A stretch of DNA of 64,000 nucleotides from NCBI GenBank assembly GCA_022841465.1, contig JALHRL010000006.1, forward strand, positions 70,065-134,064. The letters run 5' to 3'. A program made the translations under genes and the position numbers. Of the stretch, positions 33,978 to 42,309 are shown piece by piece. The notes below the pieces were generated by a model. The model saw nothing but the letters and a program-made list of their open reading frames with translations, had not been told where the DNA came from and searched no databases. The stretch's first letter is position 1, and each line of letters starts with the position of its first letter. The stretch comes from Bacteroidia bacterium (GTDB lineage: Bacteria > Bacteroidota > Bacteroidia > B-17B0 > Aurantibacillaceae).

Positions 33978-34463
33978 ATGATAATAGCTGCTATTGTAGC
34001 AACTGACTTAAATAATGCCATTGGTAAAAACAACCAATTGCTATGGCATTTGCCGGCTGATTTAAAATTTTTTAAAACCACTACTATGGGCTGTCCAATT
34101 ATTATGGGCAGAAAAACCTACGAATCTATTGGAAGATTATTGCCCGGAAGAAAAAATATAATTATCACCAGAAATAAAGATTTAAAGATAGAAGGAGCAG
34201 TAATTTGTTCTGATTTAAATTCGGCCATTGAAGCTTGTAATGATTCTGAAAAAGTATTTATTATTGGAGGCGCTCAAATTTACAGAGAAAGTATAGAGGT
34301 TATTGATGAATTATACAGAACCTTGGTAAAATCAAGTTTTGATGCGGATGTTTTTTTTCCGGAAATAGAAACTACTCAGTTTAAAAAAGTGTGGGAAGAG
34401 TGCCATGAAAAAGATGAAAAAAACCCGTATGATTATTGTTACGAGAAATACATTAAAAATTAA
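33978..34463 (+). CDS. folA: Dihydrofolate reductase
   Basis: It reduces dihydrofolate to tetrahydrofolate with NADPH. At 161 residues it is full length. The N terminus AAIVATDLNNAIGKNNQLLWHLPADLKFFK contains the substrate-binding and catalytic region (Asp of LPADL). GRKTYESIGRLLPGRKNIIITRN is the NADPH-binding segment, and FIIGGAQIYRE is the second cofactor motif. No thyA is nearby. It converges with bshC with a 4-nt overlap. Confidence 0.96.
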   Translation: MIIAAIVATDLNNAIGKNNQLLWHLPADLKFFKTTTMGCPIIMGRKTYESIGRLLPGRKNIIITRNKDLKIEGAVICSDLNSAIEACNDSEKVFIIGGAQIYRESIEVIDELYRTLVKSSFDADVFFPEIETTQFKKVWEECHEKDEKNPYDYCYEKYIKN

Positions 34464-36067
34464 ATTTCTTTAAGTATTAAGTAATCTGCGTTTCCTGTTT
34501 CTTTTGCAGTTAAATTTTTAAGTGTCTCAATAAATTCTTCACCCCATTTAGAATAATACATGCTAACATTTTCATAACGCTCTTGCGGTATTCCTTCCGG
34601 AAATAACTTAGCTTTAATTCCTTTAATTTGCGCTATCTCGGTATCTGATTTTTGTTTTAACGCTTTGTTTATTTTTTGCTCAATGGCCGAAACAGAGTTA
34701 ATTGCTTTCTGGTTTTCGGCTTTAATAGCGCCTTCTAAACTTTTATCAATAGTACTTGCTTTGGTTAGTAATTTGTTAAAGAGGTTTTCCAGTTCGTTTT
34801 TTTCTTCGTTTAATTCAATACTTATTCCTTTATTCTTTAAGAATTCATTTATTAGGTTTTGTTCAGTTTCAAATAAATTTTCATCGGTAAAACCTAATTT
34901 ATTTATTTTGTTTTGTGTTCCTTTATCAATTAAAGCAATAAATTTTCGAGGAACCAAAATGGGTAATGTTGTTTGGAAAGCATCAAATAATGCTTTGTAT
35001 TGCAGCCAATACGTTAATTCGCCGGGGCCGCCTACATAAGCAATGTTTGGCAATATGTGTTGTTGATAAAGTGGTCGTAATACCACATTCGGACTAATTT
35101 TTTCGGGTTCGGTTTCAATTAAATGATGGAGTTGTGCTTCGGTAAAATGAATGGAAGTATTTACTACCGAAAAGCCATTTTCATTCTTTTCAATTCGGCT
35201 TCTTATTCCTTTATCAATATAAAAACAATTAATTTCTCGTGGATTAACCTGAATCGGGTAATTGTTTCTTTCATAATAAGCTTTGATTTCATTTACTTTT
35301 TTAAAGGAGGTGTTTTCAAAAATATCTTTCTTAAATGAGCTAATAAATAATTTTTTTAATTCGTGTTCATTACCATCAATAATTATTATACCATACTTAC
35401 CAAACAAAGCATTTACTAAAAAACGTGTAGCATCAGCCAGTGTATTGTGTTTTAAATAGGCTTCTTTAAACAGGTTTACTATTTTAATATTGTTTTCTTT
35501 TTCAGTACCTAAAATAATTTCTAGCTCAGAAATTACGGCTGCAACTTCATTTGTATTAAAATCGCCAACAGCACCGGTTTGATTGGTGTTCCAGGTTAGC
35601 TTCTTGCCAAAAACATAAGCATGATTCACCTCTTCAAAATCATTATCTTCACTTGCCATCCAGTATACGGGAACAAATTTTTTGTTGGTAAAGTTTTCAC
35701 TTAACCATTCACACAAATTAATAGTTGAAATAATTTTATAAATGAAGTAAAGTGGGCCGGTAAATAAACATAGTTGGTGTCCTGTAGTTACCGTATAACA
35801 GTTGGTGTTTTTTAACTGTTGAATATTTAGTAAACTTTGCTCTGATGTATTTGCAGTTAACTTAGATTGTTTTTCTAGTGCACTTACTAAAACACCTCTA
35901 TTTATATTTTTAAATAAATTTTCTTCTTGTAAAAATTGTTGAAATCCGTTTAAATCAGGAAAGTTGTTATAAAGAGAAACAGTTTCCTTTTTTTGAAGCA
36001 AGTAATCCATTATAAGTTTGTTAAACAAACCTGTCTTAGAAAGTGATAGTTTATCTACGTTAAACAT
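34460..36067 (-). CDS. bshC: Bacillithiol biosynthesis cysteine-adding enzyme BshC
   Basis: It joins cysteine to GlcN-malate, the last step of bacillithiol synthesis. The 535-residue protein shows the family pattern: VTTGHQLCLFTGPLYFIYKI, FVPVYWMASEDNDFEEVNHAYVFG, VLRPLYQQHILPNIAYVGGPGELTYWLQ, and the coiled coil around 410-480 (LENLFNKLLTKAS to NKALKQKSD). BshC is common in Bacillota and Bacteroidota. It is followed downstream by nothing on the same strand and preceded by upp, 2 nt away. Confidence 0.93.
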   Translation of the reverse strand: MFNVDKLSLSKTGLFNKLIMDYLLQKKETVSLYNNFPDLNGFQQFLQEENLFKNINRGVLVSALEKQSKLTANTSEQSLLNIQQLKNTNCYTVTTGHQLCLFTGPLYFIYKIISTINLCEWLSENFTNKKFVPVYWMASEDNDFEEVNHAYVFGKKLTWNTNQTGAVGDFNTNEVAAVISELEIILGTEKENNIKIVNLFKEAYLKHNTLADATRFLVNALFGKYGIIIIDGNEHELKKLFISSFKKDIFENTSFKKVNEIKAYYERNNYPIQVNPREINCFYIDKGIRSRIEKNENGFSVVNTSIHFTEAQLHHLIETEPEKISPNVVLRPLYQQHILPNIAYVGGPGELTYWLQYKALFDAFQTTLPILVPRKFIALIDKGTQNKINKLGFTDENLFETEQNLINEFLKNKGISIELNEEKNELENLFNKLLTKASTIDKSLEGAIKAENQKAINSVSAIEQKINKALKQKSDTEIAQIKGIKAKLFPEGIPQERYENVSMYYSKWGEEFIETLKNLTAKETGNADYLILKEI

Positions 36068-36069
36068 TT

Positions 36070-36720
36070 TTATTCCTTAATTCCAAAGGCTAAATCTCCT
36101 GCATCGCCAAGGCCGGGAACAATGTATGATTGTGCAGTTAATTCTTCATCAATTGCACCACACCAAATAGTGGTGTTGGCTGCATTTAAATTTTTCTTTA
36201 AATAATCAACACCGTGTTGACTGGCAATAACGGAAACAAAATGTGTGTGTGTGGGTTTGCTTTTTGCTAATAAGGCTTGATAAGTTAAAACCAATGATGA
36301 GCCGGAAGCAAGCATTGGGTCGCATAGAATGAGTGTTTTACCTTCTAAATCCGGACTAGCCAAGTAATTCATGACAATTTCAAATGAATTATCTTTGTGA
36401 TGTTTTCTATAAGCACCAATAAAAGCATTTTCTGCTTTATCAAAATAATTTAATATTCCCATGTGAAGGGGTAAACCGGCTCTTAAAATAGTACCAATTA
36501 CGGGTTGCTGAGAAAGTTTTTTAGAATGCGCAATACCAAGTGGTGTTTGCACATCTGTATTAGTAAAAGCTAAAGTTTTACTGATTTCGTAAGCAAAAAT
36601 TTCGCCCATTCGTTCTAAATTTTTTCTGAAACGCATTCCGTCTTTTTGAATATTAACGTCTCTTATTTCAGCAATAAACTCCTGAAAAATGGAGTTATTT
36701 TCAGATAAATTATGTATCAT
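36070..36720 (-). CDS. upp: Uracil phosphoribosyltransferase
   Basis: It makes UMP from uracil and PRPP in pyrimidine salvage. The 216-residue protein has PVIGTILRAGLPLHMGIL, the PRPP-binding loop LILCDPMLASGSSLVLTYQALL, and the uracil-recognition C terminus SYIVPGLGDAGDLAFG. It lies between a PD40 protein and bshC, each 2 nt apart, suggesting one transcript. Confidence 0.95.
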   Translation of the reverse strand: MIHNLSENNSIFQEFIAEIRDVNIQKDGMRFRKNLERMGEIFAYEISKTLAFTNTDVQTPLGIAHSKKLSQQPVIGTILRAGLPLHMGILNYFDKAENAFIGAYRKHHKDNSFEIVMNYLASPDLEGKTLILCDPMLASGSSLVLTYQALLAKSKPTHTHFVSVIASQHGVDYLKKNLNAANTTIWCGAIDEELTAQSYIVPGLGDAGDLAFGIKE

Positions 36721-36722
36721 AT

Positions 36723-38291
36723 TTATTTTTTTAGTTCAATATACATATTCACTTCTTTTTGGTAAGAAGATTTGTCGAGTATTTCAATGTAATGTTTGTA
36801 ATCTTCAAAATCGGGTGAATAACAATTTAAAGTGTATTTACCTGGGCCTAATATTATAATAAATCTTCCTGATGCAGGATTAGGTATGTAATTTCCAATA
36901 ATTTCATTACTGATATTGTTTTGTACTGTAATATATGTTTCGGGATATTTGATAAGTGATACTTTATCTTTTGCTAAAATGTTTCCAATTATTACAGTAT
37001 AATCAATTTCAACTTCATTAAAAGTTACTCTATAAATATCATAATCGCCATTACCACCTCCACGCAGTGAAGCAACATAACCATATCTTCCATTTTTTGA
37101 AATTCTAAAGTTGAAATCATCAAATGAAGTGTTTACGGGATATCCAATGTTTTTTATTTTGTCAAACAAATTGGTTTCAGGGTTAATTTCAGCTTTAAAA
37201 ATATCATATCCTCCCATACTGCTTAATCCTTTGCTGCTAAAATAAATGCTTTTGCCGTCAGGAGAAAGATTAGGAAAGTCTTCATCGTTATTCGTGTTTA
37301 CATCTTTTCCTAAGTTTTGCGCTTCTCCCCATTTGCCATTTGGTAATTTTCGGCATAAATACAAATCGGTTCCGCCAAATCCTCCCTTGCGGTTGCTAGC
37401 AAAATAAATGATAGTTCCATCATTATTAATACAGGCAGAAATTACCTCTCCGTCTCCGTTTATTTGCGGTGGTAAGGCTTCCGGTTTAGAAAATTGTCCT
37501 TTTGCATTTTGTTGCGTAATGTAAATACTTCCTTGTCCTTTATTATTGGTTTTGTAAATAAGTAGAATATCTCCTTTTGAGTTCATTCCAATAACTTCAT
37601 CACCGGAATTAATTTCTGATATAGGGGATTCAATTGGTTTTGCTTCTAAAAATTCTCCTTCTTGTACTTTTGAAATATAGATATTGTTTATGAATTGACC
37701 GTTTGGTAATTTTTCAGAATCTTTATTTAAAGAGCGCTTACTGTTAAACACAATAAATGATTCGTCCTCGGCAACAAATGGGTAAAAATCGGCAAACTGA
37801 GAGTTAATATTTTTTCCAAGATTATAAAACGTAACATTTAAAGGGAACTTAATTAACTCTTTGCCGTTAAGGCAATGTTGTATTTGTTGTTCAGTTTCTA
37901 AAATCTCTTTATCGTCTTTTTTTAATTTGCTTTTGTATTTCTCAAAACTAGAAATTGCCTCTTCAAATCTATTGGCATATTGGTATGCTCTTCCGAGTAA
38001 ATAATAAGCTTTATTGTTTTCATTATTTATTCTTACAACATTTTCTAAATAAGGAATTGCTTTAGATTTATTAATGTTTGAGTTTAAATAACAAACAGCT
38101 AAATTGTAATTGTAATTTTCGTTTTTAGGCTCCTCTTTTACTAATTGCAAATAATCTTCTAAAGCTTCCTCGTAGTTTTCAGCTTTAAATTTTACTAGTG
38201 CAGCATTTTGAAGATTTTTTAATTCTTTTTGGGCCAAGCCAACCTTGGAAACAAATAAGCAAACAATAATTAATGAAAGTATTTTGTGCAT
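36723..38291 (-). CDS. TPR and WD40-like (PD40) periplasmic protein, PorE-like without OmpA domain
   Basis: The 522-residue protein has a signal peptide ending KVGLAQ, TPR repeats (about 25-130, for example NAALVKFKAENYEEALEDYLQLVKEEP), and a PD40 beta-propeller (about 170-410) with repeated PDGKSIYFSSKG-type blades. A CarboxypepD_reg-like strand region (about 425-522) follows. The order TPR, PD40, CRD matches the T9SS component PorE, but the C-terminal OmpA peptidoglycan-binding domain is absent. It may be a T9SS accessory or an independent protein; certainty is low. Confidence 0.72.
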   Translation of the reverse strand: MHKILSLIIVCLFVSKVGLAQKELKNLQNAALVKFKAENYEEALEDYLQLVKEEPKNENYNYNLAVCYLNSNINKSKAIPYLENVVRINNENNKAYYLLGRAYQYANRFEEAISSFEKYKSKLKKDDKEILETEQQIQHCLNGKELIKFPLNVTFYNLGKNINSQFADFYPFVAEDESFIVFNSKRSLNKDSEKLPNGQFINNIYISKVQEGEFLEAKPIESPISEINSGDEVIGMNSKGDILLIYKTNNKGQGSIYITQQNAKGQFSKPEALPPQINGDGEVISACINNDGTIIYFASNRKGGFGGTDLYLCRKLPNGKWGEAQNLGKDVNTNNDEDFPNLSPDGKSIYFSSKGLSSMGGYDIFKAEINPETNLFDKIKNIGYPVNTSFDDFNFRISKNGRYGYVASLRGGGNGDYDIYRVTFNEVEIDYTVIIGNILAKDKVSLIKYPETYITVQNNISNEIIGNYIPNPASGRFIIILGPGKYTLNCYSPDFEDYKHYIEILDKSSYQKEVNMYIELKK

Positions 38292-38489
38292 GATTTTATT
38301 TAATTGAAAACGAAATTACAAAAACAATTCTAATATAAATAACCAGGTGATATCTTCTCAAAAACTCATAATTATCTGATTTAGTAACTGTTAAGATTAA
38401 AATGTGTTTTCGCTATTTAATATTAAGTTTTTTATTTTATTTCTGAAGTAAAAATAGAGACAAACAGTTTTTCGTATCTTTATCAAGTT

Positions 38490-39542
38490 ATGGAAAAAAG
38501 AAATATTTCAGTAACCATTATTATACTTAGCTTAATTAATGCAGTTATAATTGCGTTGGTTATGTTTCTGCTGGCTTATTACAAAAATTATCCCATAAAT
38601 ATTGATTTTATTTTATTTAGTTTGTTTATAGCCTTTTTAGGTAGTTTTTTTGTTATTTATTTTTATTACTACGAGGTAGTAAATAAAAGAGTTGTTGATT
38701 TATCAGAAAAAATAAGAACTACATTTTTAAGTAAAGATATACCTCTTAAACAAAACTTATTGGAGGAAGCAGATGGCTTGGCTCAATTAGATGAACGAGT
38801 AAATCAACTAATTGATATAAGAGAAAAAGAAAGGATGCAGTTTGAAAATTTAGATAGTTACAGAAAAGAATATTTAGGAAACGTTTCACACGAATTAAAA
38901 ACACCCATTTTTAATGTACAAGGGTATATTGATACATTAATTAATGGAGGAATAAATGATCCTGAAATTAACATGGATTATTTAAAACGAGCCGATAAAA
39001 GCATTGACAGAATAATAAATATTATTGATGATTTGGAAACAATTACCCAATTGGAAAGTGGTGAAATGCATTTAGAAATGGAGAAGTTTGACATAACCAA
39101 TTTGTGTAAAGATATTTATAGTCAACTTGAATTAAATGCAGCAAAAACCAATATTTCTTTATTGTTAACTAAAAAATACGACAAACCAATTTATGTGATT
39201 GCTGATAAATTTAGAATAAGACAAGTGCTTGTGAATTTAATTACAAATAGTATTAAATACGGGAAAGAAAACGGAAAAACAACCATTAATATTAGTAATT
39301 ACAATGATGATGTTATTATAGAGGTTTCTGATAATGGTATGGGAATAGAAGAAAAACATTTGCCCCGTTTGTTTGAACGATTTTATAGAATTGATAAAGG
39401 CAGAAGCAGAGAGCAGGGCGGAACCGGCTTGGGTTTAGCCATAGTAAAACATATTTTAGAGGCGCATAAAAAATCTATTCATGTTGAAAGTGTAGTTGGT
39501 AAAGGAACAAAATTTACTTTTTCTTTAAAAGCAACAACTTAA
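38490..39542 (+). CDS. PhoR-like sensor histidine kinase
   Basis: The 350-residue protein has two transmembrane helices (about 9-30 and 38-60) with almost no periplasmic loop. A HisKA domain with phospho-acceptor His in LGNVSHELKTPIFNVQGY follows, and a HATPase domain with N box NLITNSIKYGKENG, DNGMGIEEKHLPRLFERFYRID (G1/F boxes) and GTGLGLAIVKHI (G2). The short loop suggests it senses a partner rather than an external ligand, as PhoR does. No regulator is adjacent; the PhoB-like gene at 31186 is a plausible partner. Confidence 0.88.
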   Translation: MEKRNISVTIIILSLINAVIIALVMFLLAYYKNYPINIDFILFSLFIAFLGSFFVIYFYYYEVVNKRVVDLSEKIRTTFLSKDIPLKQNLLEEADGLAQLDERVNQLIDIREKERMQFENLDSYRKEYLGNVSHELKTPIFNVQGYIDTLINGGINDPEINMDYLKRADKSIDRIINIIDDLETITQLESGEMHLEMEKFDITNLCKDIYSQLELNAAKTNISLLLTKKYDKPIYVIADKFRIRQVLVNLITNSIKYGKENGKTTINISNYNDDVIIEVSDNGMGIEEKHLPRLFERFYRIDKGRSREQGGTGLGLAIVKHILEAHKKSIHVESVVGKGTKFTFSLKATT

Positions 39543-40160
39543 TTACAGTATTAAGCTGTTTTGTAATAAGCCAATAATTGTTGGGTATGAGTTTTTTAAA
39601 ACTACATTTTTAATATCCTCTCCTTTAAACCAAACAGCTTCTTCAATATTTTCTTCGGTTTGAGGAATTAACTTACCTTCATAATTAGTATGCATTAAAT
39701 ACCAATAGGTTTTTTTAAGTATGTATTCTCCTTTTAATAAATAAATATGGTAAGTGTTCTCTAGTTTTTTTACAATGGTTAAGCCACCAACACCGCATTC
39801 TTCTTCACACTCTCTAATTGCAGCTTTTTGGGGTGTTTCCTCACCATCTATTTTTCCTTTGGGTAAATCCCATTTCCCTAATCGTTTTATAAATAAGTAA
39901 CTACTTTTGTTTTGAATTAAACCCCCGGCCGCTTCTATATATTTAAAATGTTTTTTTATTTCTTTGTATACTATTTCCGGATTTTTATCAATAATGGAAA
40001 TGTTTTTATTAAGGGTTCCAGTTAAAAACTCCATTAAAGTTTTATTTAAATCGGAATTAATTTTATCTAAATCAATCAAAAAATCCTGATTTGTAATTAC
40101 TTCATCTCTTTTTTCATAAATAACAATCTTTTTGTCATTATAATATATGGTTTTGTTCAT
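39543..40160 (-). CDS. Nudix hydrolase
   Basis: The 205-residue protein hydrolyses a nucleoside diphosphate linked to another moiety. The Nudix box G-x5-E-x7-REUxEExGU is complete, with G in GKIDGEE and RECEEECGV (about residues 104-126). The N-terminal 80 residues contain no other domain; they may add substrate selectivity. The substrate is unknown. It converges on the kinase gene and diverges from pyrE. Confidence 0.85.
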   Translation of the reverse strand: MNKTIYYNDKKIVIYEKRDEVITNQDFLIDLDKINSDLNKTLMEFLTGTLNKNISIIDKNPEIVYKEIKKHFKYIEAAGGLIQNKSSYLFIKRLGKWDLPKGKIDGEETPQKAAIRECEEECGVGGLTIVKKLENTYHIYLLKGEYILKKTYWYLMHTNYEGKLIPQTEENIEEAVWFKGEDIKNVVLKNSYPTIIGLLQNSLIL

Positions 40161-40191
40161 AATTTCACCCTTTAATTAATACCTATTCAAC

Positions 40192-40199
40192 TACATTTG
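40192..40199 (+). promoter_or_regulatory. -7 promoter element of the pyrE operon, near-leaderless
   Basis: TACATTTG matches TAnnTTTG. Four bases separate it from the pyrE ATG, so transcription would begin at or beside the start codon. Confidence 0.5.
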
Positions 40200-40203
40200 T
40201 GTT

Positions 40204-40863
40204 ATGACATCTTTTGACGAAGCATCTTATAAAGTTGCGGAATATTTATTACAAATAAAAGCGGTAAAGTTACAACCCGACGAACCTTTTACATGGGCCA
40301 GTGGCTGGAAATCTCCAATATATTGCGATAATCGGAAAACACTGTCTTATCCAAGCATCAGAACCTACATTCGACATCAGTTTGTTAACGCCATTAATAA
40401 GGAGTTCGCTAAGCCCGATGTTATAGCGGGTGTTGCCACTGGAGGTATTGCCCAAGGGGCTTTGGTGGCCCAGGAAATGGGTTTGCCTTTTGTTTATGTA
40501 CGCAGCGAGGCAAAAAAACATGGCTTAACGAATATGATTGAGGGAGTTGTTGAAAAAGGACAAAGCGTAGTAGTAATTGAAGATTTAATAAGTACCGGAG
40601 GCAGCAGTTTAAAGGCTGTTGAAGCATTGCGTGAAAAAGGTTGCGTTGTTAAAGGAATGGCCGCCATTTTTACTTATGGTTTTGATTTGGCAGAAAACAA
40701 TTTTAAGAAAGCTAAATGTAAATTGGCAACTTTAACCAACTATAATACCCTTATTAATGTTGCTTTAGATAAAGGTTATATCTCTGAAAAGGATATTGCC
40801 GGATTATCTGACTGGAGGGTTAGTCCGGATACCTGGAAGCAATCTGAAATAAAATCAAAATAA
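40204..40863 (+). CDS. pyrE: Orotate phosphoribosyltransferase
   Basis: It converts orotate and PRPP to OMP in de novo UMP synthesis. The 219-residue protein has FTWASGWKSPIYCDNR (orotate-binding region), GVATGGIAQGALVA, and the PRPP loop VVVIEDLISTGGSSLKA. It is the first gene of a four-gene operon whose members are each one base apart (TAA, one base, ATG). Confidence 0.96.
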   Translation: MTSFDEASYKVAEYLLQIKAVKLQPDEPFTWASGWKSPIYCDNRKTLSYPSIRTYIRHQFVNAINKEFAKPDVIAGVATGGIAQGALVAQEMGLPFVYVRSEAKKHGLTNMIEGVVEKGQSVVVIEDLISTGGSSLKAVEALREKGCVVKGMAAIFTYGFDLAENNFKKAKCKLATLTNYNTLINVALDKGYISEKDIAGLSDWRVSPDTWKQSEIKSK

Positions 40864-40864
40864 A

Positions 40865-41617
40865 ATGAAAAAAGTAATTTTAATTTTTTTGGTGTTTGTG
40901 GCCGTAAATATAAGTGCACAAATGCATAATTCATCTATTGATACCAGAAACTACATTGAAGTTACCGGTTCAAGTGAAACGGAAATTGTGCCGGATGAAA
41001 TTTACATAACCATCATTTTAAAAGAAAGATTTGAAGGAAAAGATAAAATTACAATTGAAAAGCAAGAAGCCTTATTAAAACAAGCATTAACTGATTTAGG
41101 AATTCCTTTAGCTGATTTAAGTTTAAGTGATGCAAATGCCGATTACCGAAAGGTAAAAATGAGTAAGAAAGATTTAATTGCTACTAAAAGCTATTTATTA
41201 AAAGTGTTAAACGTTGCTAGTTTAGATAAGATTTATAAGAAATTAGACGAACAGAATGCAGAAGATGCATTTGTATCTAAATTAAACCATACTAAGCTGC
41301 AAGAATTTGCAAAAGAAAACAGAATGAAGGCAATAAAAGCAGCAAAAGATAAAGTAGATTATTTGCTAAGCGCTGTTGGTCAGCAAGCCGGTAAACCCTT
41401 GGTTATTGATGAAGTAGAAAACACCATATACAATAAACCGGGTGGTGGAAACACTAATCCTTATTATTACCGTAATAACAGAATGAGTAATGCAATTCAA
41501 ACGGTAACATCTTATGGTGATGACGGGTTTGTGGGCGACGGAAATAATGATATTTCTTTTACAAAAATTAAAATAAAAGCTTCTTATTTTGTGAAATACG
41601 AAATTCTTTCAAAGTAA
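40865..41617 (+). CDS. SIMPL (DUF541) domain secreted protein
   Basis: The 250-residue protein has a signal peptide (MKKVILIFLVFVAVNISAQ) and a SIMPL domain beginning with YIEVTGSSETEIVPDEIYITIIL, the typical first strands. The domain includes KIYKKLDEQNAEDAFVSKLNHTK and ends KIKIKASYFVKYEIL. The fold is found in periplasmic BP26/OMP28-like proteins; its function is not known. One base separates it from pyrE. Confidence 0.85.
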   Translation: MKKVILIFLVFVAVNISAQMHNSSIDTRNYIEVTGSSETEIVPDEIYITIILKERFEGKDKITIEKQEALLKQALTDLGIPLADLSLSDANADYRKVKMSKKDLIATKSYLLKVLNVASLDKIYKKLDEQNAEDAFVSKLNHTKLQEFAKENRMKAIKAAKDKVDYLLSAVGQQAGKPLVIDEVENTIYNKPGGGNTNPYYYRNNRMSNAIQTVTSYGDDGFVGDGNNDISFTKIKIKASYFVKYEILSK

Positions 41618-41618
41618 A

Positions 41619-42029
41619 ATGGCTCTTTTTTCAATTCCCAGTAATGAATTACAAACTGTAACAGAAAGCAAGAAACTGTTTGAGTTTTTAACCGATTTTA
41701 AAAATTTTGGTTCTATTTTACCGGAAGATAAGGTAGAAGGTTTTACATTTGATAACAACTCTTGTTCTTTTAGCATTAAGGGAATTACCCCAATGAAAAT
41801 AGTTTTAAGCAACAAAATTCCGTATAAGGAAATTTATTTTACAAGTGATGGTTTAGGAAAATTTAATTTTAATTTAAGAGTAAATTTTGAGGAGAATTTA
41901 AACAATACAGCTACGAGTAAAGTTGTTTTAGGTGGAGAATTAAACCCCTTTATTTTAAAAATGGCAGAAAGCGCTTTAAAATCCTTAGTAGATTCTATGA
42001 ATACAAAACTTTCTCAATTACAATTATAA
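41619..42029 (+). CDS. SRPBCC/START-like family protein
   Basis: The 136-residue cytosolic protein has the helix-grip pattern: an N-terminal strand (ALFSIPSNELQTVTESK), a helix with FLTDFKNFGSILPEDKVEGF, central strands and a long C-terminal helix (FILKMAESALKSLVDSMNTKLSQL). The hydrophobic cavity may bind a small molecule. It is the third gene of the pyrE operon. Confidence 0.78.
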   Translation: MALFSIPSNELQTVTESKKLFEFLTDFKNFGSILPEDKVEGFTFDNNSCSFSIKGITPMKIVLSNKIPYKEIYFTSDGLGKFNFNLRVNFEENLNNTATSKVVLGGELNPFILKMAESALKSLVDSMNTKLSQLQL

Positions 42030-42030
42030 G

Positions 42031-42309
42031 ATGCAAATAAACGCCGCTATACAATTGTTACCTTTTGGTAATGATGCAGAAAAATATAAAATAATAGATA
42101 ATGCCATTTCTTTAATTCAAAAAAGCGGGTTAAAGTATAAAGTTTGTCCTTTTGAAACAGTTGTTGAGGGTAAACCGGAAAATGTTTATCAATTAATTGA
42201 AGCAATAAGAGAAACAAGTTTAAAAAACTGCAGCGATGTTTTAATAAACATTAAAATACACTCGGCAAATAGAGATTTGTTTTTTGATGAAAAATTAGAG
42301 AAGTATTAA
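42031..42309 (+). CDS. MTH1187-type thiamine-binding protein (DUF77)
   Basis: The 92-residue protein has the ferredoxin-like fold of the family: INAAIQLLPFGN, KYKIIDNAISLIQKSGLKYKV, PFETVVEGKPENVYQLIEAI and VLINIKIHSAN. Members bind thiamine or related pyrimidines; its role here is unproved. It closes the pyrE operon and converges on the SpoIIE phosphatase gene with a 4-nt overlap. Confidence 0.85.
   Translation: MQINAAIQLLPFGNDAEKYKIIDNAISLIQKSGLKYKVCPFETVVEGKPENVYQLIEAIRETSLKNCSDVLINIKIHSANRDLFFDEKLEKY

Noticed and set aside
36070-38291. Pho-type or T9SS operon with upp and bshC as functional partners
   Set aside because: The genes are adjacent and co-directional, but they belong to unrelated pathways; proximity alone does not support a joint function.
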